Of a DNA stretch of 64,000 nucleotides, positions 1 to 13,699 are shown one piece after another. Below the pieces are notes generated by a model that did not search any database, had not been told where the DNA came from, and worked only from the letters and a program-made list of their open reading frames with translations. This DNA comes from Stichopus chloronotus. Lineage: Eukaryota > Echinodermata > Holothuroidea > Aspidochirotida > Stichopodidae. The first letter of the stretch is position 1; the number at the start of each line of letters is the position of its first letter. The position numbers were made by a program, and so were the translations under genes. The DNA lies in assembly GCA_021234535.1 (NCBI GenBank), contig CM037849.1, forward strand, positions 13,621,526 through 13,685,525, given 5' to 3'.

Positions 1-1930
1 AACTGAGTGGAAACTGTTCTAGGGAGAAAGATGTCTGTGCCGCCAATCATTCTTACTGGAAATCTGTCTTTTGCTGAACTTTAATATCAATATAAGCAAA
101 CATCCTCCTTGGATAAAGATTCAGAACAAGTGTATTGTCCAACTGAAGAGGAGATGCATTCCATCATTTTACGTGTGTACGTGGGATAACGGACGTGAAA
201 TCTCTCGTGATTTAATCGCTAACATGCATTGACTAACATAGTACAATTTAGTTCATTTGTTCTCTGGGCTAAATTCTATTCATAACTGGCATTGTTTACT
301 CCTGTTTGTTTTTGTTTTCTTTTTCTCTCCTTAACTGACTATTCCTTTCTTTTTGTTACCTTTGGCCTTTAATCTCCAACTCGGACTTGTTGCTGACAGT
401 GATTTAAGCTTTTGTTTGTGTGAACCGTACAGCTTTCAACCTGACAGATTGGAGTGCGACATGCCGACAATGCGAAGTCCCTCTATTAAACCAAAAACAG
501 GGCACCACCTCTGCAGACATTACGCTGTCCTTAAAGTGATCATTGCGACCGGATTGTCCGTGCTCTAAACAAAACCACCTCTTTAGGCCAGTGTACCACA
601 GCTGTACACATACACTCCATAATACAAGTAAAATAAATTAATGGCCGATGAGCTGCTGCTCACTGCATCACTTTTCTTAGCATCTCCATCCATCTCTGTG
701 TTTCCTGTTGTTGCTCGTTGGTGATAATGTTTCCATCTTGACTTACAAAGGGAGAAAGGAAACACACACGGTTCAAGTAGGCGCCGTTGTTTGCAACTAT
801 CGTCTGATACCAAGGTATAATATACGTTCATTAACATGTATGTAGACCTTAGACACTAAGTTTGGAGTCTCTCTTCAAGTACTGTAAATTGCCTGGATGT
901 TTTCGAGGGGAATGGAGATACTGTCACGGTATGTCCACCTCAAACTTAAGTGAAGTGACATCAGATGAAGGGGAATGGATAGAAGGAATAGCATATAATG
1001 AACACGATTAGTAGGTGTCTCTTGAAATCAGTCTCTGGTTGGCTTCAGTGTACCACTTTTTTCGAGTCTGTATTATTTTTTATTAGCTTTTGCTGTCCGG
1101 CATACATACTCGTTTTTTTTTTTTCACAACTATGGCTCGTCTATATATTATCTTTAATTTGAATTGAAGACAGGGACAATGTTTTACCGTATGACGCTGT
1201 TAACTTCTTAAACTGAATTAACCCCTACTCTGAAACTTGAAAAAAAAACATATCCAGTAATGTAGGTACCGAAATAAATTTTAAAAAGTGCGGCACTGCC
1301 AATAAGGTAACTCTACAATAGACAAATAGTAATGACTCAAGGGTATATGGACGCTAAGGCAGGTTGAAGCTAGCTAGCTAGTTCTCTCTCCTGATGAGGA
1401 TTCACGTGTCTAATTAAAAGAGAGATAATTGGAACCGGGGAAGGGGTATTTTTTGAAATCGCTTTACTTTGATCAATCAATAGCTTTAATGTTCAGCAGA
1501 CTCGGGGTAGCTTTTACTTTTGGATAATATTCGGAAGACAAAGTGAGACGACTCTCCTAGTCGCAATCCGAATTAGCCGCCTTATAAGTTGTTTGGCAGA
1601 CATGGCGGGCAGAATTAGGGCACTTTATTGGCTAAGTACTGTCGACGTAGCTTTTAGTTTGGCACTGAGGCTCTCTCACTCTCTCGCTCTCGGGTGACTT
1701 TCATCAGAAGAGTATATACACTTTGACTGATTCCGTTCCTCTGAGACCGTATCTATGTATACCTTTCTCAGGTGAGTCGGTAAGTCCATAAAAACCGCCA
1801 CTTAATTCTAATTTTGTCTTATCTTTCTATAGATTCTGTAGTGCACTGACGTGAACGATCCATTTTAAGTAGATGACTCACATTTGAATTTCTCTTTTGT
1901 TGTTGTTTTGTTGGCGTTCTGTTGCTGCTG
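1..1930. other. Non-coding stretch, no gene recognised
   Basis: Only short open frames without domain-like composition are present. The sequence is AT-rich with several poly-T runs. I see no convincing exon with both splice signals, no RNA gene and no repeat with a second copy in the window. It could be intronic or intergenic. Confidence 0.5.
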
Positions 1931-1944
1931 TTATTTTTGTTTTC

Positions 1945-2003
<59 letters not shown>

Positions 2004-2004
2004 G
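1945..2004. repeat. (GTT)n trinucleotide microsatellite
   Basis: About 20 uninterrupted GTT units, followed by more degenerate GTT/GCT-rich DNA to about 2050. On the minus strand it translates as a poly-threonine run, which explains an otherwise odd open frame there. Confidence 0.95.
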
Positions 2005-2456
2005 ATCTTTTTTGTAGTTTTGTTGTTGTTTTGTTGCTGTTGCTGTTACTCTGACTGATCCGATTAGTGTTGCAGTGTTGATCTAGCATTATTTTGTATA
2101 CATGTTGTTTTAGACGATAGTGATATAGCGAGCGACTGGCATATACCGTATACACTGTTGAGCCACCGTCCTCACTGCAATCCTCGATTTCCGTTACGTC
2201 AGCAGTCTTTTATACAATCAAACCTTTCGTGATTTCACCAAACAATATATAAACATCTAGTGTTTTGTATACGTTTTTATCATCTTAAATTGGTTTTTTC
2301 CTTCCTTTTTTTTTCTATTTATTGGTAGGAAATTAATTAAGGTTTTATTTCCGGAATTTTAGATATTTATAAAACAAAAATGCACTCAGAAGTAAGAGGT
2401 TGAGGAAAATCCAGAACGTGTATATATTGCCCATGCGCTGCCTCATGCATGCGTAA

Positions 2457-2929
2457 ATGACGTTACCTACGTTAAAAACTGTACATATATCAACACCTGC
2501 TGGGGAGGTTAGTTCGGGAACCGTTGCTAAGGACGGTGTGGGTGACATCAACGGAAGTGACGACATACCTTTCAGAGGAATAAGTAGATTAACGAGAAGA
2601 CTACATGATACCATGCATGCGGACACAGGCATGTCTCTGAACAGCCGTTGCACTCCCGTTCATCGTCAAGGGTCTATGTATGGGATAAGCGAGGGCCAAT
2701 TACTCCTATTCGTACCTCTGGGGTAATAGCCTTTCCCCGATATCATGTTGTTGTTAAGTTCCACCCACCAGAATCTAAACTTGTTTCCGTGATACCTCTT
2801 CCAAAGAACGTAAGCGTCCATGAAGGAAATGTAACCCTCAGAGGAAGAAAACGAATCATATGTATGCCATTGTTGCGCCTAGACACACGCTTCGTTGTGT
2901 CTTTACTACATTTAAGATTTTCAAGTTAA
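2457..2929 (+). other. Two overlapping open frames, possible exon or decayed coding sequence
   Basis: Frame 1 runs 2457-2726 from an ATG placed directly after an in-frame TAA (89 codons). An overlapping second frame stays open to a TAA at 2929 (about 93 codons). Both have a mixed, globular-looking composition, without the simple-sequence bias of most open frames nearby. The second frame includes the stretch GPITPIRTSGVIAF and then a charged segment. I recognise no family. It could be a frameshifted old coding region, an exon with uncertain borders, or chance. Splice borders are not clear. Confidence 0.2.
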
Positions 2930-3639
2930 ATAATTTAGAAATCATCTTTACGCCTCACTCCCCCAACGACCTCACACCCCCTTCCCTCCCCAGCCATATC
3001 ATCTCTAAATAGCTCTGGATAACCCAAATGCCTCATTGCCCTTTTTTCTCTCTCTCTCTCTCAGATTTGACTCCTTGTTCACAATATGTCGTTTCAATTT
3101 TGGATTAACATCCTCCTAACAACTCCATTACTCTGTTCAGCTTAGTTCCCCCAGCTTTCAATGTCAACAAAATATTTAACGTTAATACTCCAATGACTTT
3201 AAATGGCCGATGAATAAACTATCTCAGGTCTATTATGGATAGCCATCCTTATAAGAGGTAAATTACTAACGTTTTTTTTTATTCACACCTAAAAAACACG
3301 TATATTACCCAAGGGAATAGTCTGTTAATGATTCTATCTCCGTTGCTATGGTGATAAAATTATATGGAGGAAAACCCAGGTGGGGTATTTTTTGTAATGA
3401 ATTGTTCGTGCGTTTTAGGAGAGTGGAGAAAACCTCTTTGTACTATCTGAACGAGAAATGTTACATTCCGAGAAGTGCGTGTGTGTGTATGCAGCGAACT
3501 ATGAAGCACATTTACAGACATGTGAGAAGAAAGAAAAAAATGTTTCACTTTCCTTTCTAGGCATTTATTTATTATATATGTAACACGTCGGGGTCCCCGG
3601 GTGACAAGTTCTTTCTCTTCTTCTGCTTCTCATCGTACA

Positions 3640-3735
3640 GGAAAAGCTCCCCTAACATATTTGTTTCAGTTCAACTTTACAGACTCTTAAATCTAGACTT
3701 AAAACTCATTTGATGGACTTTGCTCTCTCTCTCGT
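3640..3735 (+). mobile_element. Degenerate non-LTR retrotransposon fragment (RT ORF C-terminus)
   Basis: One frame reads EKLP, stop, HICFSSTLQTLKSRLKTHL. This matches the well-known end of CR1/L2/Jockey-type reverse transcriptase ORFs, where a W..LP.HIR..SSLQTFKSRLKTHLF pattern closes the protein. Only this end is visible and it is broken by an in-frame stop, so it is a relic. The flanks are AT-rich with no recognisable 3' tail. Clade assignment is inference. Confidence 0.45.
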
Positions 3736-4074
3736 GGATTCATTTACTGATTTGTTTTATGTTGGGTATTGTGATTTTTTTTTTCCCTTTGAGTCCTGCA
3801 TGCGCCATACGCACATTTTTTGCGGATTTGTGAGCGTTATAAATTGCTGCTATAATTATTTGTATTATTATATGTCTGATGGGTGGACTGTTCCCTGCTT
3901 CTGTTCATGTGAAAATCACAACATCATCAAAATTATCACGATATTGTAATAATATTATCAAAAATTGGTCGAATGCAGTTGAATAGAAAATCGCGACCCG
4001 TTTGGAATTCAATGGGCAAATTTTTATCAATATAGCATAGGCAGCCGCCTGTTTAAGTTACGATGAAATGACAA

Positions 4075-4088
4075 GGGGGGGGGGGGGG
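4075..4088. repeat. Poly-G tract
   Basis: One of about twenty G or C homopolymer tracts of 8-19 bases scattered over the first 59 kb, for example near 11590, 20656, 31466, 45384 and 52325. They recur at non-coding positions and are a visible trait of this genome. Confidence 0.8.
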
Positions 4089-4299
4089 CAACAATGTGCG
4101 CCTTCACCAGGTAGAACGGACTGCAGTATTACACACAGGACTGCACGTTGCAATCCACCCCAGTACCCACCCTCCTCATATTCTCTCCTACACAATGAAC
4201 CAATAGCTATACAAATAATTTATCCAATGTTTTCAATATATCATACGATCATGGTTTATTTGACTTTGCCTCACTCTTATATCAATTTCTGAATCCAGT

Positions 4300-7200
4300 A
4301 CGACATAACCTAAAGAAGTAACAACGGAATTTTCCTTTAAATTTAATCAATATAGTTTCACTTTTCTCCGTGACGATCTTCCGGTTTTAATCTTACCATA
4401 TTTAAAATTGTCCGTGATAGGATTGCATTGCATGCATACCACGTGACATTTTACACGGGTTTGCAGGATGGAAAACATGGTTAGTAACAACATAGTAATT
4501 GATAGGTGATTTGTGCCTTCGTGTCCGTGCGAGGCAGTAAAAATTTGCTCTGCACAGCAAGACTTTTGTCTGCAATGAGTGCATCATGCAGAACCAAAAA
4601 CCTGTCTCTCAGACCCCACACGATTGAACGGCTCCAATTCCACTCCTCGAGTATGTTCTTCTCTCGACGTCTTTTTTATTTTCTGTGAATCGGCTTACGG
4701 CTTTCGTGGCTCATCCTTTGATTCATTTACATGAAGAAAGTCTGACAGTTACGGGGAGATTTGCATGGATGTATCATACGATGTACCTTACATGATGTCG
4801 CCGACGTAAAGTAAAAAACAAGGAAACCTTAAAAAAAAAATACATGATGTCTACCCTGGTGCCTCTACTTTTTTTTTCGTTTTTGTAACCATGGGGATTT
4901 CTTCGGACATTTACTGCACAAAAAGTATTTTTTTTCTAATCGCAGACTGCAAAATATTAAATTTAAAGTCTTTCCAGAGTCATCAATCACAAGAACTGTT
5001 TAAGGATGGGCGAATTTGATTTGCAGAGAAAGATATGGTTTTCGTTCCAAGTGGTTGAGTTTCTTGGAGGAACATGGCGCTGAAAGATTAACCAATCTTT
5101 GTTTTTGTTTCCTTAGCTGGAGGTGGGGTTGACCTCATTCTTTTCTAAGAGGCAAAGATCTAAAAGTTCCCCTGAGTATAGGCCATTAATTCAAAATAAA
5201 GGACGTATGTACGGCGCAGATGTCATGAAAATGACGGCATGATACCAGCTGGGAGACGCCTTTACTTGCATAGAACGTTTTACAATGTTATCATAAAAAG
5301 GAACGAAAGCGTGTATCATTTTTTCGTTCATACCACTCTGCCCACGTACATTTCCACTTTATCTACTTTTCTCTTATCTCATTTTCATTTGTTTTTCATC
5401 TTCATCAGGTATAAAGACATCGAAGAACGTCGATAAGAATTGGAACAAAATGTTCACCGAGAGGAGGTTACTGCGTTAAAAGACTGCCACCAACACCCCG
5501 TCGATGCTCTCAACCAATCACAGAAGGAGAGAAGAGAATATTTGGTGGGTTTCACGTGATTTAATATTACATTAATTTCCATAACTTACCATCAAATAAT
5601 AAAGATTAAATAATATTACATTATGCTGCAGCAAGTGATATTTCATCGCTACCATTGAGCTATTAACCTTCGTTAATGGATACCTTTAGCCCATCGACAT
5701 GTTAATCCAATTTCATGAGTCTAACGCCAATGGAATTCGAAATGAGGCTTCTATAGCGGCCATTTTCAAACATTATTCGTATGCGAGATAACAACGTAGA
5801 GGCTAATCACAGCCAATGTAAAGAGAACAAGAGGACGAAAAATTTATCAGTTCATCATTTCTGGCAATGTCTTCATCATTACTTGTCGAAGGCATTACTC
5901 CCATTATTACAGTTATAGCATATTTTCCAATTAAAGGTTGTCGGTCGCCTTAACATATCTCATATGACGTCAGTCTTATTGTCATAATACTCTCTTTAAA
6001 CATCATTAATTTACGGTCACTCTTCGCACGCAGTGTAGCAATGAAACATCGTTATGGCCGGTTGTGTGCGGTATGATACCGTTTTGTTATGATGACAGTG
6101 TTATTCTCTACACAAGAGTAGGAAAAATCCCAAGACTAAGGAAACTTTCCAGAAAATTATCGAGAAGAGTCTGACGTCACATAAGAAGCGATAATTACCT
6201 TTAAAGTAATTAACAGCTGACAATGCTTACACCGCGGTACACCCCCTTGTACTGTTCTAAGCGCTGGTTAATATAGATACTATATCAACAGAGAACTAAG
6301 ACGCCATTTCCTGCTAATTGAAGAGAATATTTTCATTATGACCTACTCTGTGGGAGTATTGAGTGGAAAGTAACCGATATTCTTTGTGTATAGGATAGAG
6401 TTTACTAAACGCTTTTTTCTCAAACCGTTTACTTAAGTCAATTGTTTTCTTCTTCAAGTTGTAACATTCCTGTCTTCAGTAATGGAAAATGTCGAATAAT
6501 AGCCTACACACAAATTTGTGTATTCATATCCATATCTTATATATACTGGAATAAGTGCAACAGAACCATGTGCCATAATGAAGGATGTGTTTGAGTGTGA
6601 TGAAAAATTTGCTTTACTACGTGACAGATTCAATAAATTTGACCTTTACGTAACTTCGTGTAAACAAATTGGGGTTGGCACGAGATACAGTTTTAGAATT
6701 GGCTAACCAAACACTATCGTAATTTTTTCTTCGTCCATCTCTTATGAACGTGAACAAACAAGGTTAAACTTATTGATTACTTCTGATATTACTCAACGTC
6801 AGTATTATATGACAGTTGCAAGAATTATATAGAACGTTGATCAATCGGTTATACGACAAGATAAGGACACAGCACTGAAGTGAACGCGCTGACAATACAT
6901 AAGATAGCCACAGTAACAGCTCACACAGAATTTGTGTTATAGTGGACGAGCAAATGAAGGACCTTGTTTTTTAACATGTCTTATTAATACACTATTGTGT
7001 CATTTGATTGTTGCACATTTTGATCAGTTCTGAAAAAAAGTGTGCCGGCAAATTGGTCACCCAAGATTTCATGCAGGAAACAAGACAAATGTTGTAGTTA
7101 CCGACGGACAAATGCGCATACATTGACACATTGTATTCACTGGAAACTGTGGAAAAAAGCGGCTCAATATTTTGGCAAAGAAATGATTCTTTGCATTGTA

Positions 7201-7798
7201 CATTCACTTTTATTGTTGTTGCCATTATCATCCATGAAGGATGTTGCCACTAACATCTCTACACCTAATCTAGAAAAGGCGCTTGTGATCTAACAACCGT
7301 TTAAAAATGCTTCTTCTCCTCTCACTCTGTAACAGAGCATTTCTTTGTTATCAGTTCTGACTAGTGTGAAGACTGTCCAGTAAATCGCTTTTGCTGAACA
7401 ACAGAATTAAGACGATTAAGACGACTTTAAGACGATGAAACATCAAATCAAAACCCATTTAACTATTAGCGCTTACTGTTATTGTCCTCGCCTGTGTAAG
7501 GTCTGCAACAGCACACACACACCAAACCGAATGAAGAAGAAAACACAATATTAAGCACATACATTAAAAAGGTATATATAAATCAATAAATTTGCCGTTG
7601 GGAAGTTCGGCCAGACATCCGACATTTTACTAAGCCGCGGCAAGGCTTCCACCGTCTTAAAATTAAATAGAAACAAAAATCTCGATTATGACTTATTATT
7701 TTATGCCTTTTAAAATACCTCCACACTAATGCATTTTAGCTTTTACAGTTCTCAGGCGGCCTTCTGGTAATGGCAACCACTTCAATCTTCTCAGGTAT
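4300..7798. other. Non-coding stretch, no gene recognised
   Basis: AT-rich sequence with short random open frames. One acceptor-like pyrimidine tract ends in CAG near 5409, but no exon with matching donor and coding character follows. Nothing else is supportable. Confidence 0.4.
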
Positions 7799-7922
<124 letters not shown>

Positions 7923-8921
7923 GTGTTTATGATTGTGTGTCTATATATGTACTATGTTCTTGTAGAATACATGTGTAAATATCTCATACTGAAGAAGCTT
8001 GCCTTTAGAAAGCGCGATAAAAATACTCCGTTGGACAAGCTTAAATCACAGCTCATTCAGCCCATCACCAACATATTCCGTGTATCGTAACAGAACTCTT
8101 GCGAGAAAATGTTAATTTTCAAAATTTCAAAATGTTTCCTTGGAGGGTAACTTTCGCCGTCATTTATCAGGCTTGTTGAAAGACAGACAGTCACTTCGTC
8201 AATCTGACAGCCTCCAATTTCACCTAATTGTGTCGATATCATACAGGCGTTTGCGTTAATGTCTTATCCGGTATGTATTCGATTGTATGGTGTGCTCACA
8301 CGAGGTTACTCAGATCTGAAGACGGCATGTACGCGTTAGCGCGTGAGGCTGGCGAAACAAATCAGATATTCCGTCGGACAAATAGTAAATTTTGACTCGT
8401 TTATATGTTTTCTTTTCTACTAGCTGTCTGGTAAAACAAAGGCTATTCTGTCGCTGTTTAGTTGAGCCAGTGGTAGTTCACATTTGGAGAAATTTGTGAT
8501 TTTTTTTTTTTTGTTTGAAAACGGTGATCGCTGTAGGAATGGTGAATGGGGATCTCAAGATAGTTAATGACTGTAAGGGATAGTTGTGTGAATACAGCTT
8601 TAGAGGTACCCTTCATATTGATTCCTAATGATTATCTGTGTTGGTCATACCATTGTATGGGATCAGGGGTCAATAAAGTGAGCAGAAGTGAGAAGAAGTG
8701 TTTGAGGACTCAGACCACAGCATGTCGTAGGCTGAACATTACTGTGCACGACGCAACACTGGTGACAGTGTCAGTTCATTGAGTAGTATCTCTTCCTCAT
8801 TTCTGAATAAAATAGATAAACTCGACCAAGTAAAAACAGTGTTAATAATTCTATAAAACGAACGTTGCGGTAAACATTGATTCAATCGTGTAGGGTGCAG
8901 CCAACGTGGTTAGCTCTTTGG

Positions 8922-9305
8922 TTAAGTTGGACCATGAATTGTATTGAAAATCGCCTGGTCATCTAGCTTTGAACTTAGTCAGTGTTTCAGGGAAGAGAAA
9001 GTAGGGGAAAAGATCACGTGTTACAAAATTCGAAAGAGAAGTATGCATTCGTCTTCTAGATTTTTCAATAAGAAAATTGTTTAGACATTTTATTGGTCCA
9101 CAATATTCAAACTCCTAAGAAAACCTAGCCGTCAATCACTGTTACTTGAAATTCAAACAAACTAATGACAACGGATATAAATATTCATGTTTGCGAAAAT
9201 GTGGCTTAAACGCTGTTTTTTTTTTTTTTTTTTCGTACTGGCCATAACATATATGACTTACAGTGTATAAAATGTGACAAATTTTTAGCCCATATTCCAG
9301 ATTAA
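8922..9305 (+). mobile_element. TTAA-flanked MITE, family B copy 1
   Basis: The body 8926-9301 (376 bp) is bounded by TTAA at 8922-8925 and 9302-9305. Along its whole length it aligns with the reverse complement of 26269-26631, including the shared core AATCGCCTGGTCATCTA near the left end and a CATATTCCAG motif at the right end. TTAA target duplications are the hallmark of piggyBac-type transposition. There is no transposase ORF, so this is a non-autonomous element. This copy is the more eroded one: its left terminus has drifted and it has gained a poly-T run. Confidence 0.85.
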
Positions 9306-9309
9306 AGTA

Positions 9310-10045
9310 AAATATCGATTAACGAAATAAAGGCATACTGATCTTACTGTCAAAACATATTTTTGTATCTTTGAAGTGTACTTGCCTGAATGTGTAGACA
9401 ACCTTGATCTTCTTTTTGTTCTTTAACATTTACTGTAAAGTTACATATCGTCATTTAATCGGTCAGAAATCAAAAAACAATGTGAGCCCGTATCATTTGG
9501 GAAAACCACAAAATTCGGATTGTGGAAATCATTCTGGAGAAATTTCCACCCACCTTTATTCTGATATGAAGCATCCTTTTAACCCTTACTTTTCATCAAC
9601 CCTTACTTTTCATGTCTAAAAAATCTCTCGAAATTCACGAAGACGTTTACCCAAATGTCGTCTATTGAAAGTTGTGAAGGTATGTGTTGCTGAATTCTGT
9701 GTATCCCTTCAATGCAAACCATTGTTCACTAAATTAAGTAAACAAACTAATTACATGAGCAAACAAAAAAAAAATGAGGCAACGAGAAAAAAAAAAGATA
9801 AAAAGAAGAAGTTTTGTGTCATTCATTTTGTTGACAGATCCTCGGCGACATAATCCTCTGCAACATTGACTTTCCGCGTTTTATGTCATCATTTTAATTG
9901 CATTTTCCCCATGCCCTCTCTACTCCAGCTTACTCCGAGGTAAACACAGCGTGATGCACAACTGTAATCACATGGCAGGGAAACTTATACTCAGAACCTT
10001 ACTAATGTCAACATTTAGGGTCGACAATAACATTTACCAATAACA

Positions 10046-10048
<3 letters not shown>
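9310..10048. other. Non-coding stretch, no gene recognised
   Basis: AT-rich, with a 17-bp direct duplication (AACCCTTACTTTTCAT twice) at 9578-9614 and A-rich runs near 9770-9810. Nothing coding is supportable. Confidence 0.4.

Positions 10049-10111
<63 letters not shown>
10049..10111. repeat. (AT)n microsatellite
   Basis: Perfect alternating AT, about 31 units, followed by an ACA/CCA-rich tract to about 10440 that is poor in G on this strand. Confidence 0.95.
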
Positions 10112-10113
<2 letters not shown>

Positions 10114-10439
10114 ACACACCGACATGTGAAAGCCGCCAAAACAATCCCCAACGCGATCCAATCCACAATTCCCACATGCACGTCATTACGCACGATCATT
10201 TTACACCTGCAACACACCACATTGGACCCCCTTCCACGAACCCACCCCATCATGGACATCCACCCCAGAATATTTTAAGTCTAAACCAACAATGATATCT
10301 ACACCAACATTTTACCCTACACACCAACGTCTACATTCACACCGACTGCAAGACTTACATCGTCATTTACATCCACGTCATACCTTCACAGTTTACCCAC
10401 ATCATCGACACCATGCAGAGACCTGCGGATGCATTGTAA

Positions 10440-12550
10440 GACTCATTGCCACATCACCGTTGGCGAGATTCGTCTGCAGGTTCAGGTGCTATCTGGTGAC
10501 ATAATGCATTAAAAACGAAGAGTCGAAATCCTAGAATCCGACCAAAAGCAGCATATTTCAGCCTTGCCAACACAAGTTGCCATGGGAATAAAGGTAAAGC
10601 AATGGAATCCTGTAAGAAACGCACCTCGCAGCTACAGTCTTACCAATTCGAGAAATTAACAAACTGTTGTTTCTTGTGATGAAGACCGTCATACACGAAC
10701 AGACAAATTTAATTACTTGGAATTCCATTTTTTTTTTCGGTTTGGTATTTATTTACTCATTGAGTCCTTCTGAGGGGGAAAATGCTTTCTGTCTTTTCGT
10801 GTCTCTTTTTCTATGGTTTTCACTTTTCTATGGTTTTCAATGTTAACAGTCAGAGATCACAAAGCAAATGAAAGAACTAAAAAGAGGTGTAATTTTCTTT
10901 CCTAAAAACATGGGTTTCGTTTTGGTTGGTTTGAATCTAAAATATAAATCTAAAATAAAACGTGTACAACTTAACGTCAGAAATGCTTACATTTTTCAAG
11001 CTGTAAAATTACATAGACCACAGAATTCAAAGAAGAGATTCAAGACCAGAGATTCAAAGAACGGGAAATACAATCTGTATTATTATCACTCGGCAAAATG
11101 CCAACTACATCCATCAAGGAGCATAGTCACGTGACAAGTAACACTAAGACATTGCATAGACATATGTATATGTACCCTGACTGCCAGTTTGATGCCGTGT
11201 TATTTATTAACAAATGAAAAGATCTGTGAAATATTCCCAAGTGTTTGACTGACCTTATTTTGCTTTGAATAATTTTTGAGAGTATGCAATTTTGCTGGTT
11301 ACTTTGTTTCTCATAACTCATTCATCTTATTTGCAGACAAAAAAATCGTTACTGAAACACGTGACATTAGTACATTATACTCAGAAACCGTCCTACCCCT
11401 CCCTATACCAATCCGCTTTCTTACCAAGGGGGAAGGCATCAATGTGCCACCGTTTTTTTTTTGTTTTTTTTTTTTTAAATCTTACTGAATTGTACATTAA
11501 TTGGGCATATGTCGCCTGACACCGGACACCGTGACGATTTCACTTCAGGTGAAGATGACAGATCGTTCTTGATATTCGTCCCTCCACACCCCCCCCCCCC
11601 CCACCCTCCGTAAACAAAAAATGGAACTTATAGTGGTAAGTGTCTACTTCTGGTACGCACGACAGTCTGGGAATTAATTTCGTGTTCACTCTTTTGCCAC
11701 CGTTTTGCGATGCACACGTACGTCAGGGGGGGTACTCTCGGCTCTCAAAAAAGGTCCGACTCCAGTGATTACATCATCACCCCTGCGCCGTCAAATAGTT
11801 AGTTCATGGTGCGTGTATGTCCACCGAAACCAATTCGTTTCACTATAGGAAGCTTAAAGAACTCTCTCAGGAATGATTTTTATCACGTGACTTTATCACC
11901 CTCCTGAGACGTAGAAGGTTTGTATACGCACATCGACCAAACGGACAATAATGAATTTACGTATTTTACCTGAATTTACGTGATTCCCGCCTTCACATCG
12001 GTGAATTAATGTTTTGAGACAAAGGCTGTTATTTATTAGCTCTTTGTACTTTTTTTCTAAATATTATCAAGGACAGAGGAAATCAGTCCTATGTGATAGA
12101 CTTGTAGAGTGGATTATAAAAGGAGAGAATGGTGGGTAGCGACAGAGAAGCAGTAAATGTGAGTATGTATGCCTTTGAAGCTTAATGCATCTTCCAGAAA
12201 AAGGTACTCGTTTTGACGTCAGTGCGTAACCTTCTAGATGTAAAGATAGATACATAATTTAAAGAGTTTCTACCTTTCTCTAAAGACGACAAAAGACATA
12301 GCTTTAGGGAGGGCACATTAACAAAATACAAAACCTTACATATGCAACTTATTACACAAGACCTTCCTTTTCAAAAAAAAGACGTGTTTGTAAATAGCGA
12401 GGCATGCAATGAAATCAAAAGCTTTGGCTCACAGAAAGCAAAACACAGGTTCTAAGCTTGATGTTTTCCACTGGAACAGACCGTGAGTGTGATGAAATGG
12501 AAGTTAGTAAGTTATGCTGAGTGAGTATTGAAGAGAAGGATAAGAAATCG
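10440..12550. other. Non-coding stretch, no gene recognised
   Basis: It contains poly-T (11453-11476) and poly-C (about 11589-11602) tracts. An acceptor-like tract ends in GCAG near 11336 and is followed by about 100 bases open in two frames, but there is no clear donor. I do not call a gene here. Confidence 0.4.
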
Positions 12551-13287
12551 TGAGAAACACAATACCGGGAGGATAGGTAGTTGTGAGAAAGACTTTACCA
12601 GGAAGATACTCAGATGTGAGAAAGACCTTAGCAGGAAGATGTAGGTAGTTAAAAGAAAGTCGTGTAGGTTGTTGTGTGAAAGACTGAAAGACTTCCAGAT
12701 GGATTGGTAGTTGTTAGAAAGACTTTAACATGAGAATAAGTAATTGTGAAAAGACTTCAGGGTGAGGATAGGTAGGTGTGAGAGTTTAAAATTATGATGT
12801 GTAAATGTGAAGAAGACTTCACAAGAGGATAGGCAGCTGTGAGAAAGCGTTTACCCTTAGGATAGATAGTTGTGAAAAAGAATTTACCAGGAAGATAGGT
12901 GCTGGTGAGATAGACTTTACCAGGAGGATATTTAGTTAATGGAAAAACATTACCGGGAGGACAGGTAGTTATGAGCAGCTGCGGGAAAGAATTTACCATA
13001 GGGATAGCTAGTTGTCAAAAAAACTTTACAAGACGGATAGGTAGTTGTAAGAAAGACTTTTCCACCAGGACAGGTAGTTGTTAGAGACATTTTACCAGGA
13101 GGATAGGTAGTGTGTGAGAAAGAGTTTATCAAGAGGATAGGTAGTTGTGAAAAAGAGCTTACAAGACGAATAGGTAGTTTTTGGAAAGCTTTTACTAGGA
13201 AATTAGATAGTTGTGAAAAAAGTTTTACCGGACGGATAGGTAGTTTTGAGAAAGACTTTACCAGGAGGATATGTAGATGCTAGATAT
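12551..13287. repeat. 33-bp minisatellite, about 22 degenerate units
   Basis: The unit is approximately GAGGATAGGTAGTTGTGA followed by GAAAGACTTTACCAG. It repeats with 33-34-bp spacing over about 735 bp and diverges more in the left third. Because 33 is divisible by 3, the minus strand shows open frames with an 11-residue period (variants of YPPGKVFLTTT), interrupted by stops and by length variants. This is best read as a satellite and not a gene. Confidence 0.9.
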
Positions 13288-13699
13288 CTTTACGGATATC
13301 GTAATGTACGAGTACAAATAAGTCATGAATATTTATGCTTCCTAACAAAGTAATTGACAAAAACTATTCAGACAAAAAGTAAACTAAATCTAAGATCGTA
13401 AGAGACACGAAAAAATAGTTTGTATTCAGTTTTTATTTCTTGCCTTATAGATCGTGTGGCATGAGAGTAACCTTTGATAGATCTGGGTGTAATTAATCAT
13501 TGAAAGAGTTGCGAAAATAACTACAAATCCCACTATACATATTACATTATCAATATACACTATAAAATATTGATATCTTCTTCTGATACACTTACCAATG
13601 TTAAACCTATATATATATATAGCTTGCAGCTTAGTGGGTGCCGGGTCAATGATTTTGAAAGAGTTGTGATCGCATTTTGCCTTGTAAGAGGGGATTTGT

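Noticed and set aside
1931..2155. Minus-strand poly-threonine frame
   Set aside because: Explained by the (GTT)n microsatellite.
7395..7470. KTMKHQIKTHL-like frame similar to RT C-termini
   Set aside because: Too short, and no supporting LP..IR motif upstream, unlike the 3.6-kb fragment.
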